NCBI GenBank assembly: GCA_003612335.1
Contig: RAYO01000014.1
Location: 62,001 to 126,000, forward strand
Reading direction: 5' to 3'
DNA from: a bacterium 1xD42-67
GTDB taxonomy: Bacteria > Bacillota > Clostridia > Oscillospirales > Oscillospiraceae
DNA: 64,000 bases
The position numbers and the translations under genes are program-made. Shown one piece after another: positions 9,896 through 17,751 of this stretch. Numbering within the stretch: position 1 is the stretch's first letter; every line of letters begins with the position of its first letter. The notes beneath the pieces are model-generated. The model was not told where the DNA came from, ran no database searches, and saw nothing but the letters and a program-made list of their open reading frames with translations.

Positions 9896-9938
9896 GGGCT
9901 GACTGCCGGCCGCCAGTCCATCTCGCGGCAGTCAGCCC
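9896..9938 (-). terminator. Inverted repeat between permease and dehydrogenase genes
   Basis: A 13-bp perfect stem (GGGCTGACTGCCG / CGGCAGTCAGCCC) with a 17-base loop lies in the 236-base gap between the permease and dehydrogenase genes. No T tract follows on the minus strand, so it may be a processing or stability hairpin and not a full terminator. The rest of this gap shows no gene. Confidence 0.5.
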
Positions 9939-10064
9939 ATGAGGATAGGGGAAGTACTGGGGCGTCTGGCGGCATGAGTCGATCATACTACACAAATCTC
10001 AAAAATGCAAGCACTGATCCAAAATGGTCATTGTCTCTTTCCAGATGTGGATCTCTCCTGCCCG

Positions 10065-11420
10065 TCACCGGATGACGCAGACGAAGATCAGACCGGCCAG
10101 GATCATGCAGCCGCACATGAAGCAGGCATAGAGCATGGCTTTGATGGGATCCACCTTCTTCCCTGTGATCCCATTGACCAACCCGGCCACAGCGAAGGTG
10201 ACCACGTCGGCAGGGGGCATCCCCTGTCCAGCCATGGCCCAGTGTCCGCCAGCGATGGCGGCACTGACCGGGGAGATCCCCGTGGCGATCAGAGCGGGAC
10301 CTATCATCGTGAACACGATCGTTTGGGTCGTGGTCTGGGAACCAGTGAGCATGCCCAGCAGACACATAGCAGCCAGGCCGCCGATGATCAGGGTGGCTGG
10401 AGTCAGGGTGGCCAGGAAGGCAGAGGTAGCTTCGATCTGTCCACCGATGTAGAAGGAGCCGATCAGGAAGGCGGCGCAGGCCTGGACAGAGATGGTGGGC
10501 ACCACGTTCTTGAAGCCTTGGACACAGATGTCCCCGAACTGCTGGCGGACGGGCCTATAGAACAGGGAGAGGATGATCGTCATATACAGCAGACAGGTGA
10601 TATTGTAGACCAGGCCGCTGAGGACTCGGATCCCCTTCACCGGGGCGATGATCGGGTCGATGAAGACCAGGATGTCCATCTTGAAGCCGGACCGGAAGAT
10701 GACGGCCAGGGCCAGGAAAGCCAGGGGGACCATGGCGGGCCAGTTCTCCTTCAGGATCTGGCTGGCCGTTTTGGTGGGGATCAGGTCCTCGGGGATGGTC
10801 TTGACCTTGATGAACAGCGTACAGACATAGATACAGCACAGTACGAAGATGATCCCGATGGTCAGATAGGTCCAGTTCAGCACCGCATCGGAATCTGCGC
10901 CCACCAGACCAGCCGCCATGGTAGAGGCCTGGGAGATGGGGGGCATGATGGAGCCCAGGGCACAGCCCATCACGATGGTGGCGGTGGTCTGCTCCGGAGT
11001 CATGCCCAGCTCATCCAGGTTGCCGATGATCAGCGCACCGATGACCACGGCGGAGGCCACGGATTCCCCCAGCAGAGAGCCGGACAGACACAGGGTGAAC
11101 ATGATGACGCAGACCAACCCCTTGGGGCTTCGGCCGAACCGGGCGCGGCAGGCGTTGAGCACCGTCTCCATCGTCCCGATCCGCTTTTGGGACTCAGCAT
11201 AGATGGAGCCCACCAGCGTCAGGCAGATGACCCAGGCGATCTTGTCCGCGCCGGTGATCAGGGCCTCCAACCACATCGCTGGGTCGTATTCGCCACCCAT
11301 CAGCAGACACAGGGCGGCGCCGATGAGGAGAGCGGGCTGGACCTTGCCCCCAATGAACGGGATCTGTTTCAGCATGATGATGAGGATCAATACTGCGATA
11401 GGGATGATAACGATAGTCAT
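10065..11420 (-). CDS. DctM-like / ion transporter superfamily permease
   Basis: A 451-residue integral membrane protein with about 11-12 hydrophobic segments. LSGSLLGESVASAVVIGALI and MGCALGSIMPPISQAS look like the two re-entrant motifs of the ion-transporter superfamily, close to TRAP large subunits (DctM). No small DctQ subunit or binding protein sits beside it, so it may work alone as a carrier or be a TRAP relative that has lost partners. It lies between a sodium symporter and the oxidoreductase genes and should carry a substrate or product of the pathway. The start is ATG 11420 with AAAGGAGG upstream. Confidence 0.7.
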   Translation of the reverse strand: MTIVIIPIAVLILIIMLKQIPFIGGKVQPALLIGAALCLLMGGEYDPAMWLEALITGADKIAWVICLTLVGSIYAESQKRIGTMETVLNACRARFGRSPKGLVCVIMFTLCLSGSLLGESVASAVVIGALIIGNLDELGMTPEQTTATIVMGCALGSIMPPISQASTMAAGLVGADSDAVLNWTYLTIGIIFVLCCIYVCTLFIKVKTIPEDLIPTKTASQILKENWPAMVPLAFLALAVIFRSGFKMDILVFIDPIIAPVKGIRVLSGLVYNITCLLYMTIILSLFYRPVRQQFGDICVQGFKNVVPTISVQACAAFLIGSFYIGGQIEATSAFLATLTPATLIIGGLAAMCLLGMLTGSQTTTQTIVFTMIGPALIATGISPVSAAIAGGHWAMAGQGMPPADVVTFAVAGLVNGITGKKVDPIKAMLYACFMCGCMILAGLIFVCVIR

Positions 11421-11471
11421 ATGGTCAGGTCTCCTCCTTTATTTGGCTTAGCGCTGGATCACGGGACACGT

Positions 11472-12863
11472 TCAGGAGACAGGCTTTTTCCTGGACAGGG
11501 CGCTGCCGGCCACCAGGCCCACCAGGGAGAAGATCAGGCCGAACATGGCGAAGGGGATCTGTCCCACAGGCGCGAACTGGAAGATCGCACATCCCACAGC
11601 GCCGCCGATGATGGAGCAGTAGCAGCCGAACCGGGTAGTGAACTCTTTTTTGCGGAGGTAGTAGCCCACATACATGGGGACCAGCAGCATCGCGACCCCA
11701 TAGGAGTAGCCGGTGGTGATCAGGTCCAGCACACTGGGGAACTTCAGGCCCAGCACCACAGAGATGAACAGAGCGATGGCCGAGACGACGCGGGAGAGCG
11801 CCTTCAGCTTCTTCTCGTCCGCATTGGGGTCGATGACCTGGTGATAGATGTCATACACCACGCAGACCGCCGTGGTCTGGACAGCGCTGTCGCAGGTGCT
11901 CATGACAGCGGCGCCGATCATCCCCACGATCAGGCAGGTGAACCAGACGGGCAGGGTGGTGAGGAACCAGCCGAAGACCTCCTCTGAGGCCAGGCCGGGC
12001 TGGACGGTGCGGATGGACATGCCCACCATAGCGGCGAAGATATCAGCGGCGAAGACTAGGACACAGGAGATGCCCAGGGCTTTATAGATATCCTTCACAT
12101 GGCGGACGGAGGACACCCGCTGGATATACATCTGATTGGTGGGCTGTCCCGGCAGGACCGACATGGCCCATAGGGCCAGCTGCGCGCCTCCTACCGCCGC
12201 CATGCCCGTGGGGAACGAGACGATCTCAGCAGGGACGGAGGCCACTACATTGGACCAGCCGCCGGCCTCCCCCAGGGCATAGAAGACAGTACCGATACAG
12301 ATCCCGCAGAGGATGAAGCCGAAGATCGCGTCGGTCCAGGCCACGGTGCCGAACCCATTGGGGAGGACGAAGAGCAGGCAGACGACCGCGAAGATCACGG
12401 TCAGCAGGGGGACGGACAGGCCGGTGATCGCGGAGAACAGCTTGCCGAAGGCGGTACACTGGCCGGCGATCCAGCCGAAGGGGGTGACGACAGAGGCGAT
12501 GGCCACCAGAACGGTGAGCAGCTTGCTCTCACCATACAGGGCCTTGAAGACGGTGGGGATGGTATCGAACTCGTTCTCTCTCAGCCATCTCGCCATGAGG
12601 ATGACCAGGAAGATGCCGCCGCCCTGGCAGACGCCGTAGGAGAGGGCGGACCAGCCGTATTGATAGCCCAGACCGATGTGATAGGTCAGCACACCACCGC
12701 CGATCGCAGTGGCGAAGGTAGTGCCGATGGTGACGAGCAAAGGGGTCTTCTGGACCGCCCAGGTCCCCTCGCTCTTCTTGTTGAGATAGAAAGACAGGAG
12801 CGCAGTACCGACCAGCACCACTGTGATGCTGATCACCATCAGAACGACAGCACCAGTATTCAT
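11472..12863 (-). CDS. Sodium:solute symporter (SSS family)
   Basis: A 463-residue membrane protein with about 12-13 transmembrane segments. TFATAIGGGVLTYHIGLGYQ near residue 45, PFGWIAGQCTAFGKLF near 120 and GMIGAAVMSTCDSAVQT near 300 match the SSS (PutP/PanF) fold with its sodium-site helices. It would use the sodium gradient to import an amino acid or similar solute. The start is ATG 12863, with GAAAGGAGAG upstream; it follows the racemase gene by about 70 bases. This is the most likely uptake system for the operon substrate. Confidence 0.88.
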   Translation of the reverse strand: MNTGAVVLMVISITVVLVGTALLSFYLNKKSEGTWAVQKTPLLVTIGTTFATAIGGGVLTYHIGLGYQYGWSALSYGVCQGGGIFLVILMARWLRENEFDTIPTVFKALYGESKLLTVLVAIASVVTPFGWIAGQCTAFGKLFSAITGLSVPLLTVIFAVVCLLFVLPNGFGTVAWTDAIFGFILCGICIGTVFYALGEAGGWSNVVASVPAEIVSFPTGMAAVGGAQLALWAMSVLPGQPTNQMYIQRVSSVRHVKDIYKALGISCVLVFAADIFAAMVGMSIRTVQPGLASEEVFGWFLTTLPVWFTCLIVGMIGAAVMSTCDSAVQTTAVCVVYDIYHQVIDPNADEKKLKALSRVVSAIALFISVVLGLKFPSVLDLITTGYSYGVAMLLVPMYVGYYLRKKEFTTRFGCYCSIIGGAVGCAIFQFAPVGQIPFAMFGLIFSLVGLVAGSALSRKKPVS

Positions 12864-12936
12864 GGTCTCTCTCCTTTCTCGAACAGATCGACCTCCATCA
12901 AACTCATTTTGGGACAACAGGATTGCAGCGCCTCAG

Positions 12937-13668
12937 CTACATATATCCAAAGGTATCCTTTTTCAGGAAAGCAGACGCCACATAGTTGGTCAGGGTACAG
13001 ATATCGAAGACAGGCCGCCCCGTCACCTCCTGGACGTCCTTGGACCAGGGGGGCATGTTGGTGCATTCCAGTACGATGGCCCCCACCTCTGGGTGCTCCT
13101 GGATCATCCGGGCAGCCACACGGATGTGGTCCTGGCGGCACTTCTCGGTGTCCACCTCCTGGCGGTCTTCCCGCATGAAGTGGGTGAACTCCTCCTCGTC
13201 CTGCATCCCATAGACCACCTTGGGGATGTCAGCGGCACCGGCACAGGCGAAGTGCTGGGGGGTCAGCTTGCTGCTGTCCACCGTCATCACGCCCACGATC
13301 TGTCCCTTGGGCAGCAGCTTATACACCAGAGGGATCTGGAGCAGCGAGGAGGCGAAGATGGGGATGCTGATGTGCTCCTTGATCTTCTCCTGGTAGAGCG
13401 CGACGAAGCCGCAATTCGTGGTGATGGCCCGGACGCCCTCCGCCTCCAACTCCTTGGCCGCTTCGATATAGGGCTGGAGGAGCTCCTCTTCCGGGAGCCC
13501 GCCATCCACCACCTTCTCAAAGCGTGCGCCCTTCACCACGCGGTAACGGACAGGAAAGTCCCAGGTCCAGGCATTGCCCATCTCCCCCGGGACACGGGGA
13601 AAGCTGGACTCGTTCATGAGGATCCCGATCGGGATCCCGTAGAAATTCTTGCCGCCTTTTGCTAACAT
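12937..13668 (-). CDS. Aspartate/glutamate racemase family protein
   Basis: A 243-residue member of the cofactor-independent Asp/Glu/hydantoin racemase superfamily. One catalytic cysteine is in AITTNCGFVALYQ (about residue 86) and the second in AIVLECTNMPPW (about 202), the expected two-cysteine arrangement. It would invert an alpha carbon, for example L- to D-amino acid, or racemise a hydantoin-like substrate. It is the first gene of the operon, so it likely prepares the isomer used by the DAO-type enzyme. GGGGATCAAC precedes the ATG. Confidence 0.85.
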   Translation of the reverse strand: MLAKGGKNFYGIPIGILMNESSFPRVPGEMGNAWTWDFPVRYRVVKGARFEKVVDGGLPEEELLQPYIEAAKELEAEGVRAITTNCGFVALYQEKIKEHISIPIFASSLLQIPLVYKLLPKGQIVGVMTVDSSKLTPQHFACAGAADIPKVVYGMQDEEEFTHFMREDRQEVDTEKCRQDHIRVAARMIQEHPEVGAIVLECTNMPPWSKDVQEVTGRPVFDICTLTNYVASAFLKKDTFGYM

Positions 13669-13700
13669 GTTGATCCCCTTCTTTCCTATTTGATCTTTTT

Positions 13701-13724
13701 ATAGTTGGCGTGGTCGAAAAGAAG
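13701..13724. repeat. Short dispersed repeat, copy 1
   Basis: TATAGTTGGCGTGG followed by two swapped bases and GAAAAGAAG recurs at 23869. Here it is followed by AAAGAAGTAAAACTTCTTT, a small hairpin. It lies in the leader of the racemase operon. Confidence 0.55.
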
Positions 13725-13856
13725 TAAAACTTCTTTTCAACCAGTGCGGCGAGTTGTCGCCGCAGGAGACCGCTCCCGCAGTCCCGCTTTGGACTTCCTG
13801 GGCTGGGCCCCTGTGCTCTGCGGGGCCGGCTGCTCTGACCATCCTTCTCTTGATCC

Positions 13857-13885
13857 TATATATCCGATATGTTATCACTGCTCAA
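13857..13885 (-). promoter_or_regulatory. Second promoter for the racemase-oxidoreductase operon
   Basis: On the minus strand TTGAGC and TATATA with a 17-base spacer, inside an AT-rich stretch about 190 bases upstream of the racemase start. Confidence 0.45.
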
Positions 13886-14039
13886 TAAGTATTATTTATT
13901 CCTTATTTATGATCAATGATAGGCAGGACAACACATCTAAACCTGCAAAAAAATGATATCGTTCTTTCTCAGCGCCCAAGGCGGCTGTCCCCTTTGGCCG
14001 TTCCATCATCGTTTCTTCTGAAGCATCCAAATATCAGTT

Positions 14040-14113
14040 TTGATCAATGTCTACTACTGCATAGTATCATATGCCCCATGAGATGTCAACAATATTTTGA
14101 CTTGATCGATCAT
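14040..14113 (-). promoter_or_regulatory. Main promoter and candidate operators of the racemase-oxidoreductase operon
   Basis: On the minus strand TTGACA (14084-14089) and TACTAT (14061-14066) have a 17-base spacer, a strong vegetative-type promoter with a leader near 380 bases. TTGATCAA, a perfect palindrome, lies at 14040-14047 near the start point, and TTGATCGATCA at 14103-14113 just upstream of the -35 box. TGATCAATG is repeated at 13910. These could be sites for the GntR/FCD protein. The rest of 13669-14250 has no gene I can support. Confidence 0.6.
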
Positions 14114-14250
14114 TTTTGGTCAAAGTGTCAGATCCGATGAGCTATGGATCAGGGCCAAGGAGAACGGCACGGCCGTTGGAAGCAAAATGCTCCCTTGGGA
14201 GACATCGGGCGGCTGCCGCCAGTCCCCCTGAGGAGCCCCAAGATATGGAA

Positions 14251-14281
14251 GAGCCGGCGCAGCCTGATGCTGCGCCGGCTC
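14251..14281 (-). terminator. Terminator of lysC
   Basis: A 13-bp perfect stem (GAGCCGGCGCAGC / GCTGCGCCGGCTC) with a 5-base loop, 17 bases after the lysC stop. The following minus-strand sequence has only a weak T content. Confidence 0.7.
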
Positions 14282-14298
14282 TCATCTCGCTGTTCCTG

Positions 14299-15522
14299 TC
14301 ACGCGTTCCCGAACTCGCTGAAAAAGCGGTCGTGGATGGCCTGGACGGCCCGGTCGGCGTCCCTCTCGTCCACCAAGACGGACACCTTGATCTCACTGGT
14401 AGAAATCATATTGATATTGATCCCGGCGGAATACAGTGCCTCGAACATCTTGCAGGCCACGCCGGCATTGTGGGCCATCCCTGCGCCCACGATAGACACC
14501 TTCGCCACCTCGGTGCTGACCTCGATGGACTTGCAGCCGATGGACTCCTTATGCTCCTCCATGAGCTCTTTGGCGGACTGGGCATCGCCCTGGGCCACGG
14601 TGAAGCTGATATCCTTGCTCCCATCGCGGCCGATGGACTGGAGGATGATATCCACATTGATGGCCTTCTTGGCCAGCAGAGAGAAGATCTTGAATGCGAT
14701 TCCGGGCTGGTCCATCAGCCCCACCAGGGCGATGCGGGCCACGTCCTTGTCCTTGGCGATCCCGCTGACATACGTTTTTTCCATAGTCTTGACGACCTCC
14801 TTCACTTTTGTGCCTGGGTTCCCGCTGAAGCTGGACAGCACCTCCAGATTGACGTTGTACCGCTTGGCCATCTCCACGGATCGGTTGTGGAGCACCTGGG
14901 CTCCAAGACTGGCCAGTTCCAGCATCTCGTCGTAGGTGATCTCGTCGATCTTCCGGGCCCCCGTCACATGGCGGGGATCGGCGGTGTAGACGCCGTCCAC
15001 GTCGGTGTAGATCTGACACAGGTCGGCGTGGAGGGCGGTGGCCAGGGCCACGGCGGAAGTGTCGGAGCCCCCGCGGCCCAGGGTGGTGATGTCGTCATAC
15101 TTGTTGATGCCCTGGAACCCAGCCACCAGGACGATCTTCTTCTTGTCCAGCTCCTTTTGGATCCGCTCGGTGCGGATCCGCTTGATCCGGGCGGAGGAGT
15201 AGACCGAATCGGTGAGCATCCCTGCCTGCCAGCCGGTGAGGGAGACGGCCTGATATCCCATGCGCTCGATGGCCATAGCACACAGGGAGATAGAGATCTG
15301 TTCCCCGGTGGCCAGCAGCATGTCCATCTCCCGTTTGGAGGCCCCGGGGTGGATCTCCCGAGCCTTTTCGATCAGGTCATCGGTGGTGTCCCCTTGGGCG
15401 GACAGGACCACCACCACGCTGTGGCCCCGGCGGTAGGTCTCGGTGACGATCCGGGCCACATTGCGGATCTTGTCGGCGTCGGCCACAGAGCTGCCGCCGA
15501 ATTTTTGTACGATAAGCGCCAT
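14299..15522 (-). CDS. lysC: Aspartate kinase
   Basis: A 407-residue monofunctional aspartokinase that phosphorylates aspartate, the first step toward lysine, threonine and methionine. MALIVQKFGGSSVAD opens the kinase domain; TLGRGGSDTSAVALA near residue 150 and IYTDVDGVYTADPR near 172 are nucleotide and substrate sites. Two C-terminal ACT domains (IALVGLMDQPGIAFKIF and VSIVGAGMAHNAGVACKMF) give feedback control by end products. The length is typical. It is the third gene after an ACT regulator and hom, with a hairpin repeat between it and hom. Confidence 0.97.
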   Translation of the reverse strand: MALIVQKFGGSSVADADKIRNVARIVTETYRRGHSVVVVLSAQGDTTDDLIEKAREIHPGASKREMDMLLATGEQISISLCAMAIERMGYQAVSLTGWQAGMLTDSVYSSARIKRIRTERIQKELDKKKIVLVAGFQGINKYDDITTLGRGGSDTSAVALATALHADLCQIYTDVDGVYTADPRHVTGARKIDEITYDEMLELASLGAQVLHNRSVEMAKRYNVNLEVLSSFSGNPGTKVKEVVKTMEKTYVSGIAKDKDVARIALVGLMDQPGIAFKIFSLLAKKAINVDIILQSIGRDGSKDISFTVAQGDAQSAKELMEEHKESIGCKSIEVSTEVAKVSIVGAGMAHNAGVACKMFEALYSAGININMISTSEIKVSVLVDERDADRAVQAIHDRFFSEFGNA

Positions 15523-15560
15523 GTATGGTATACCCCCTAAAGGTTTGAATCGATGTCCTC

Positions 15561-15690
15561 TGCCTCCCCCGTCGAGGAGGCGGCACGGCGAAGCCGTGAC
15601 GGAGGGGGACGATGGCCATAAAGCGGCGGAAGGGCGTCCCCCTCTCAGTCAGCCTTCGGCTGACAGCTCCCCCACAGGGGGAGCCTTTTA
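15561..15690. repeat. Hairpin-rich dispersed repeat (MITE-like), copy 1
   Basis: About 130 bases packed with short hairpins: GCCTCC..GGAGGC, CACGGCGAAGCCGTG, GTCAGCCTTCGGCTGAC and CTCCCCCACAGGGGGAG. The segment GGCACGGCGAAGCCGTGAC reappears with one change at 63260. It fills the lysC-hom gap and may add a transcript end or RNA-processing site there. Elements with the CAGCCTTCGGCTGACAGCTC core are familiar from Oscillospiraceae intergenic regions (recollection, not a search). Confidence 0.65.
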
Positions 15691-15710
15691 TCCTATGAGC
15701 CTGCGCCTGC

Positions 15711-16922
15711 TCAGGCCAGCACGCGGAACAGAGAGCCCGTCTCCAGGCCCGCCAGCTTCTCCCGGATCTCCGGCTCGGTCATCGGCGCGGTGAGGAACGC
15801 CGCCTCACCGGCAGGGGCACCGCTGCGGGCCAGGAGCTGGATATCGCCGCAGCGCCTCTTCGCCTCGTCGGCGGACATCTGGGCCCGGACGTACCAGGGG
15901 GAGGCCAGGCCATCGGTGGAGACCACCAGGTCGGGGGCCCCCTCTCCCCAGCCGTTGTGATGATCCTGCTTCAGGTCCTTGGCGATGTCGATCACGTCGG
16001 CCACCACTGCGGAGGCGGTGGGCAGCTTGCCGGCCCCCCGGCCGTAGAACATCACATCGCCGATGGCGTTGCCGGTGACAGAGATGGCGTTGAACACGTC
16101 CTCCACGCTGGCCAGGGGGAGGGCCCCCGCCACCAGGTGGGGAGCCACGAAGGCCATGACCTTGCCCTCGGGCTGGCGGATCGCTCTGCCCAGCAGCTTG
16201 ATCTTATAGTCCGCAGAGTCAGCATATGCCACATCCTCCAGCGTGACCCCCCGGATGCCCTGGGTGGGCACCTGGTCCGGGTAGACGTGCCGGCCGAAGG
16301 CCAGAGCGGCCAGGATACAGATCTTCCGACAGGCGTCGTGGCCGTCCACGTCGGCGGTGGGGTCCTTCTCGGCGTAGCCGTTGGCCTGGGCCTCGGCCAA
16401 AGCCTGATCGAAGGTGAGCCCCGCCCGGATCATCCGGGTGAGGATATAGTTGGTGGTGCCGTTGAGGATCCCGGTGACCTGCTCCAGCTGATTGGCGGCC
16501 AGGCAAGAGGTGAGGGGCCGCAGGATGGGGATGCCCCCGCCCACGCTGGCCTCGAAGAGATAGCTGCACCCGTGTTCCTTGGCCAGCTGGAGCAGCTCAT
16601 AGCCGTGGGTAGCCACCAGCTCCTTATTGGAGGTGACCACGCTCTTCCCCGCCTTCAGGGCCCGGGTGGTGAACTCCAGGGCGATCGTCGCCCCGCCGAT
16701 GGTCTCCACCACGATGTCCACCTCTGGGTCCTCCTCGATCACGGCGATATCCTTGACGAAGCAGTCCCGATAGGGGCTGTCCGGGAAGTCCCGTACGTCC
16801 AGGATATATTTCAGGCGCACCAGGTCCTCCACCCGGCGGTCGATCAGCCCGCTGTTGGTGGTGAGCACCTCGGCCACACCGGAGCCTACCGTTCCAAAAC
16901 CTAAGATCGCTACATTGACCAT
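15711..16922 (-). CDS. hom: Homoserine dehydrogenase
   Basis: A 403-residue enzyme reducing aspartate semialdehyde to homoserine. The NAD(P) motif is VAILGFGTVGSGVAEVL at the N-terminus; TSNKELVATHGYEL near 100 and GILNGTTNYILTRM near 150 are active-site segments, and EKDPTADVDGHDACRK near 190 carries the substrate-binding acidic residues. The C-terminal regulatory part is only about 70 residues and lacks the usual PGVL...I helix of an ACT domain, so feedback control may be altered or supplied by the neighbouring ACT protein. The gene precedes lysC in the same direction. Confidence 0.95.
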   Translation of the reverse strand: MVNVAILGFGTVGSGVAEVLTTNSGLIDRRVEDLVRLKYILDVRDFPDSPYRDCFVKDIAVIEEDPEVDIVVETIGGATIALEFTTRALKAGKSVVTSNKELVATHGYELLQLAKEHGCSYLFEASVGGGIPILRPLTSCLAANQLEQVTGILNGTTNYILTRMIRAGLTFDQALAEAQANGYAEKDPTADVDGHDACRKICILAALAFGRHVYPDQVPTQGIRGVTLEDVAYADSADYKIKLLGRAIRQPEGKVMAFVAPHLVAGALPLASVEDVFNAISVTGNAIGDVMFYGRGAGKLPTASAVVADVIDIAKDLKQDHHNGWGEGAPDLVVSTDGLASPWYVRAQMSADEAKRRCGDIQLLARSGAPAGEAAFLTAPMTEPEIREKLAGLETGSLFRVLA

Positions 16923-17057
16923 GCTTCTCTCTCCTTATCCATATCATATTTGCAGGGGGCGGCCTTTGTGCCGCCCCGTCAGAGCAGATGCAGCGCCGGC
17001 CACAGGGGACGGCGCCTCGACGCCTGCCTGACATCCGAAGGATCCCCTGTACGAGCT

Positions 17058-17498
17058 CTATCCCGCCAAGATCTCCCACTTGATGACCCCTGTCCCGGCG
17101 GACAGCAGGGACAGGACCTCCTCCAGAGAGTCCTGGAGGGCAGAGGTCTCCGCCGTGATGGTGACCACCGCGCAGCCGTTCACCGGGATGCTCTGGTTGA
17201 TGGTGAGGATGTTCACCCCGGTGCCGGCCAACACGTTGAGCGCGCCGGACAGTACCCCCGGTTCGTCCTTGAGCAGGGCCTGGAAGGTGACGATCCGCCC
17301 GTGGAGCATGTCATTGAAGGGCCGCACCGCATCCTTATACTTATAGAAGGCGCTGCGGCTGATGTCCACCGCCTGGGCCGCTCCGTTGACGGTCTTCTCC
17401 TCCCCTGTCTCCAGCAGCCGTTTGGCCTCCGCCACCTTCCGGAAGATCTCCGGCATGGCTCTGGCCTCCACGATAAAATACTTTGCCGGACCGCTCAT
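17058..17498 (-). CDS. ACT domain-containing protein (PheB / UPF0735 family)
   Basis: A 146-residue protein beginning at ATG 17498 (CTGGAGGAG upstream). The N-terminal half has a helix-turn-helix-like stretch (NGAAQAVDISRSAFYKYKD); the C-terminal half is an ACT domain (VTFQALLKDEPGVLSGALN). PheB-type proteins sit next to aromatic or aspartate-family genes and probably sense an amino acid. Here it leads the hom-lysC transcript. A longer frame to 17606 exists but crosses the promoter, so the short start is preferred. Confidence 0.85.
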   Translation of the reverse strand: MSGPAKYFIVEARAMPEIFRKVAEAKRLLETGEEKTVNGAAQAVDISRSAFYKYKDAVRPFNDMLHGRIVTFQALLKDEPGVLSGALNVLAGTGVNILTINQSIPVNGCAVVTITAETSALQDSLEEVLSLLSAGTGVIKWEILAG

Positions 17499-17565
17499 AG
17501 TCTCCTCCAGTCTACGCCGGGCCTTCGTCCGTGTTGCGTGGTCATTTGTTTTTACAGCGTGGTCT

Positions 17566-17594
17566 ATTGTAACACACCTTCCCCTGGACCGCAA
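17566..17594 (-). promoter_or_regulatory. Promoter for ACT-hom-lysC operon
   Basis: On the minus strand TTGCGG and TACAAT with a 17-base spacer, about 60 bases upstream of the ACT gene. Confidence 0.7.
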
Positions 17595-17704
17595 CACAAG
17601 ATCCACCGTCTGAATAGAGGAAGTTTCGCCTGTCCTGGCTGACGGATCTTGTCAGATCCCACAGCCCGGGCCGGACAAAGGGGCTCTCCCGGCCCTCCAG
17701 GTCC

Positions 17705-17740
17705 AAAAACAGCGCCGCAGGCGGCCGCCTGCGGCGCTGT
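17705..17740 (-). terminator. Terminator of the PBP gene
   Basis: A near-perfect 14-bp stem (CAGCGCCGCAGGCG / CGCCTGCGGCGCTG) followed on the minus strand by TTTTT, 12 bases after the penicillin-binding protein stop. Confidence 0.88.
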
Positions 17741-17751
17741 ATGCCCATCTG

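Noticed and set aside
13669-14250. T-box or other riboswitch in the leader of the racemase operon
   Set aside because: No T-box AGGGUGGNACCGCG core or other known aptamer core was seen; only promoters, short repeats and AT-rich sequence.
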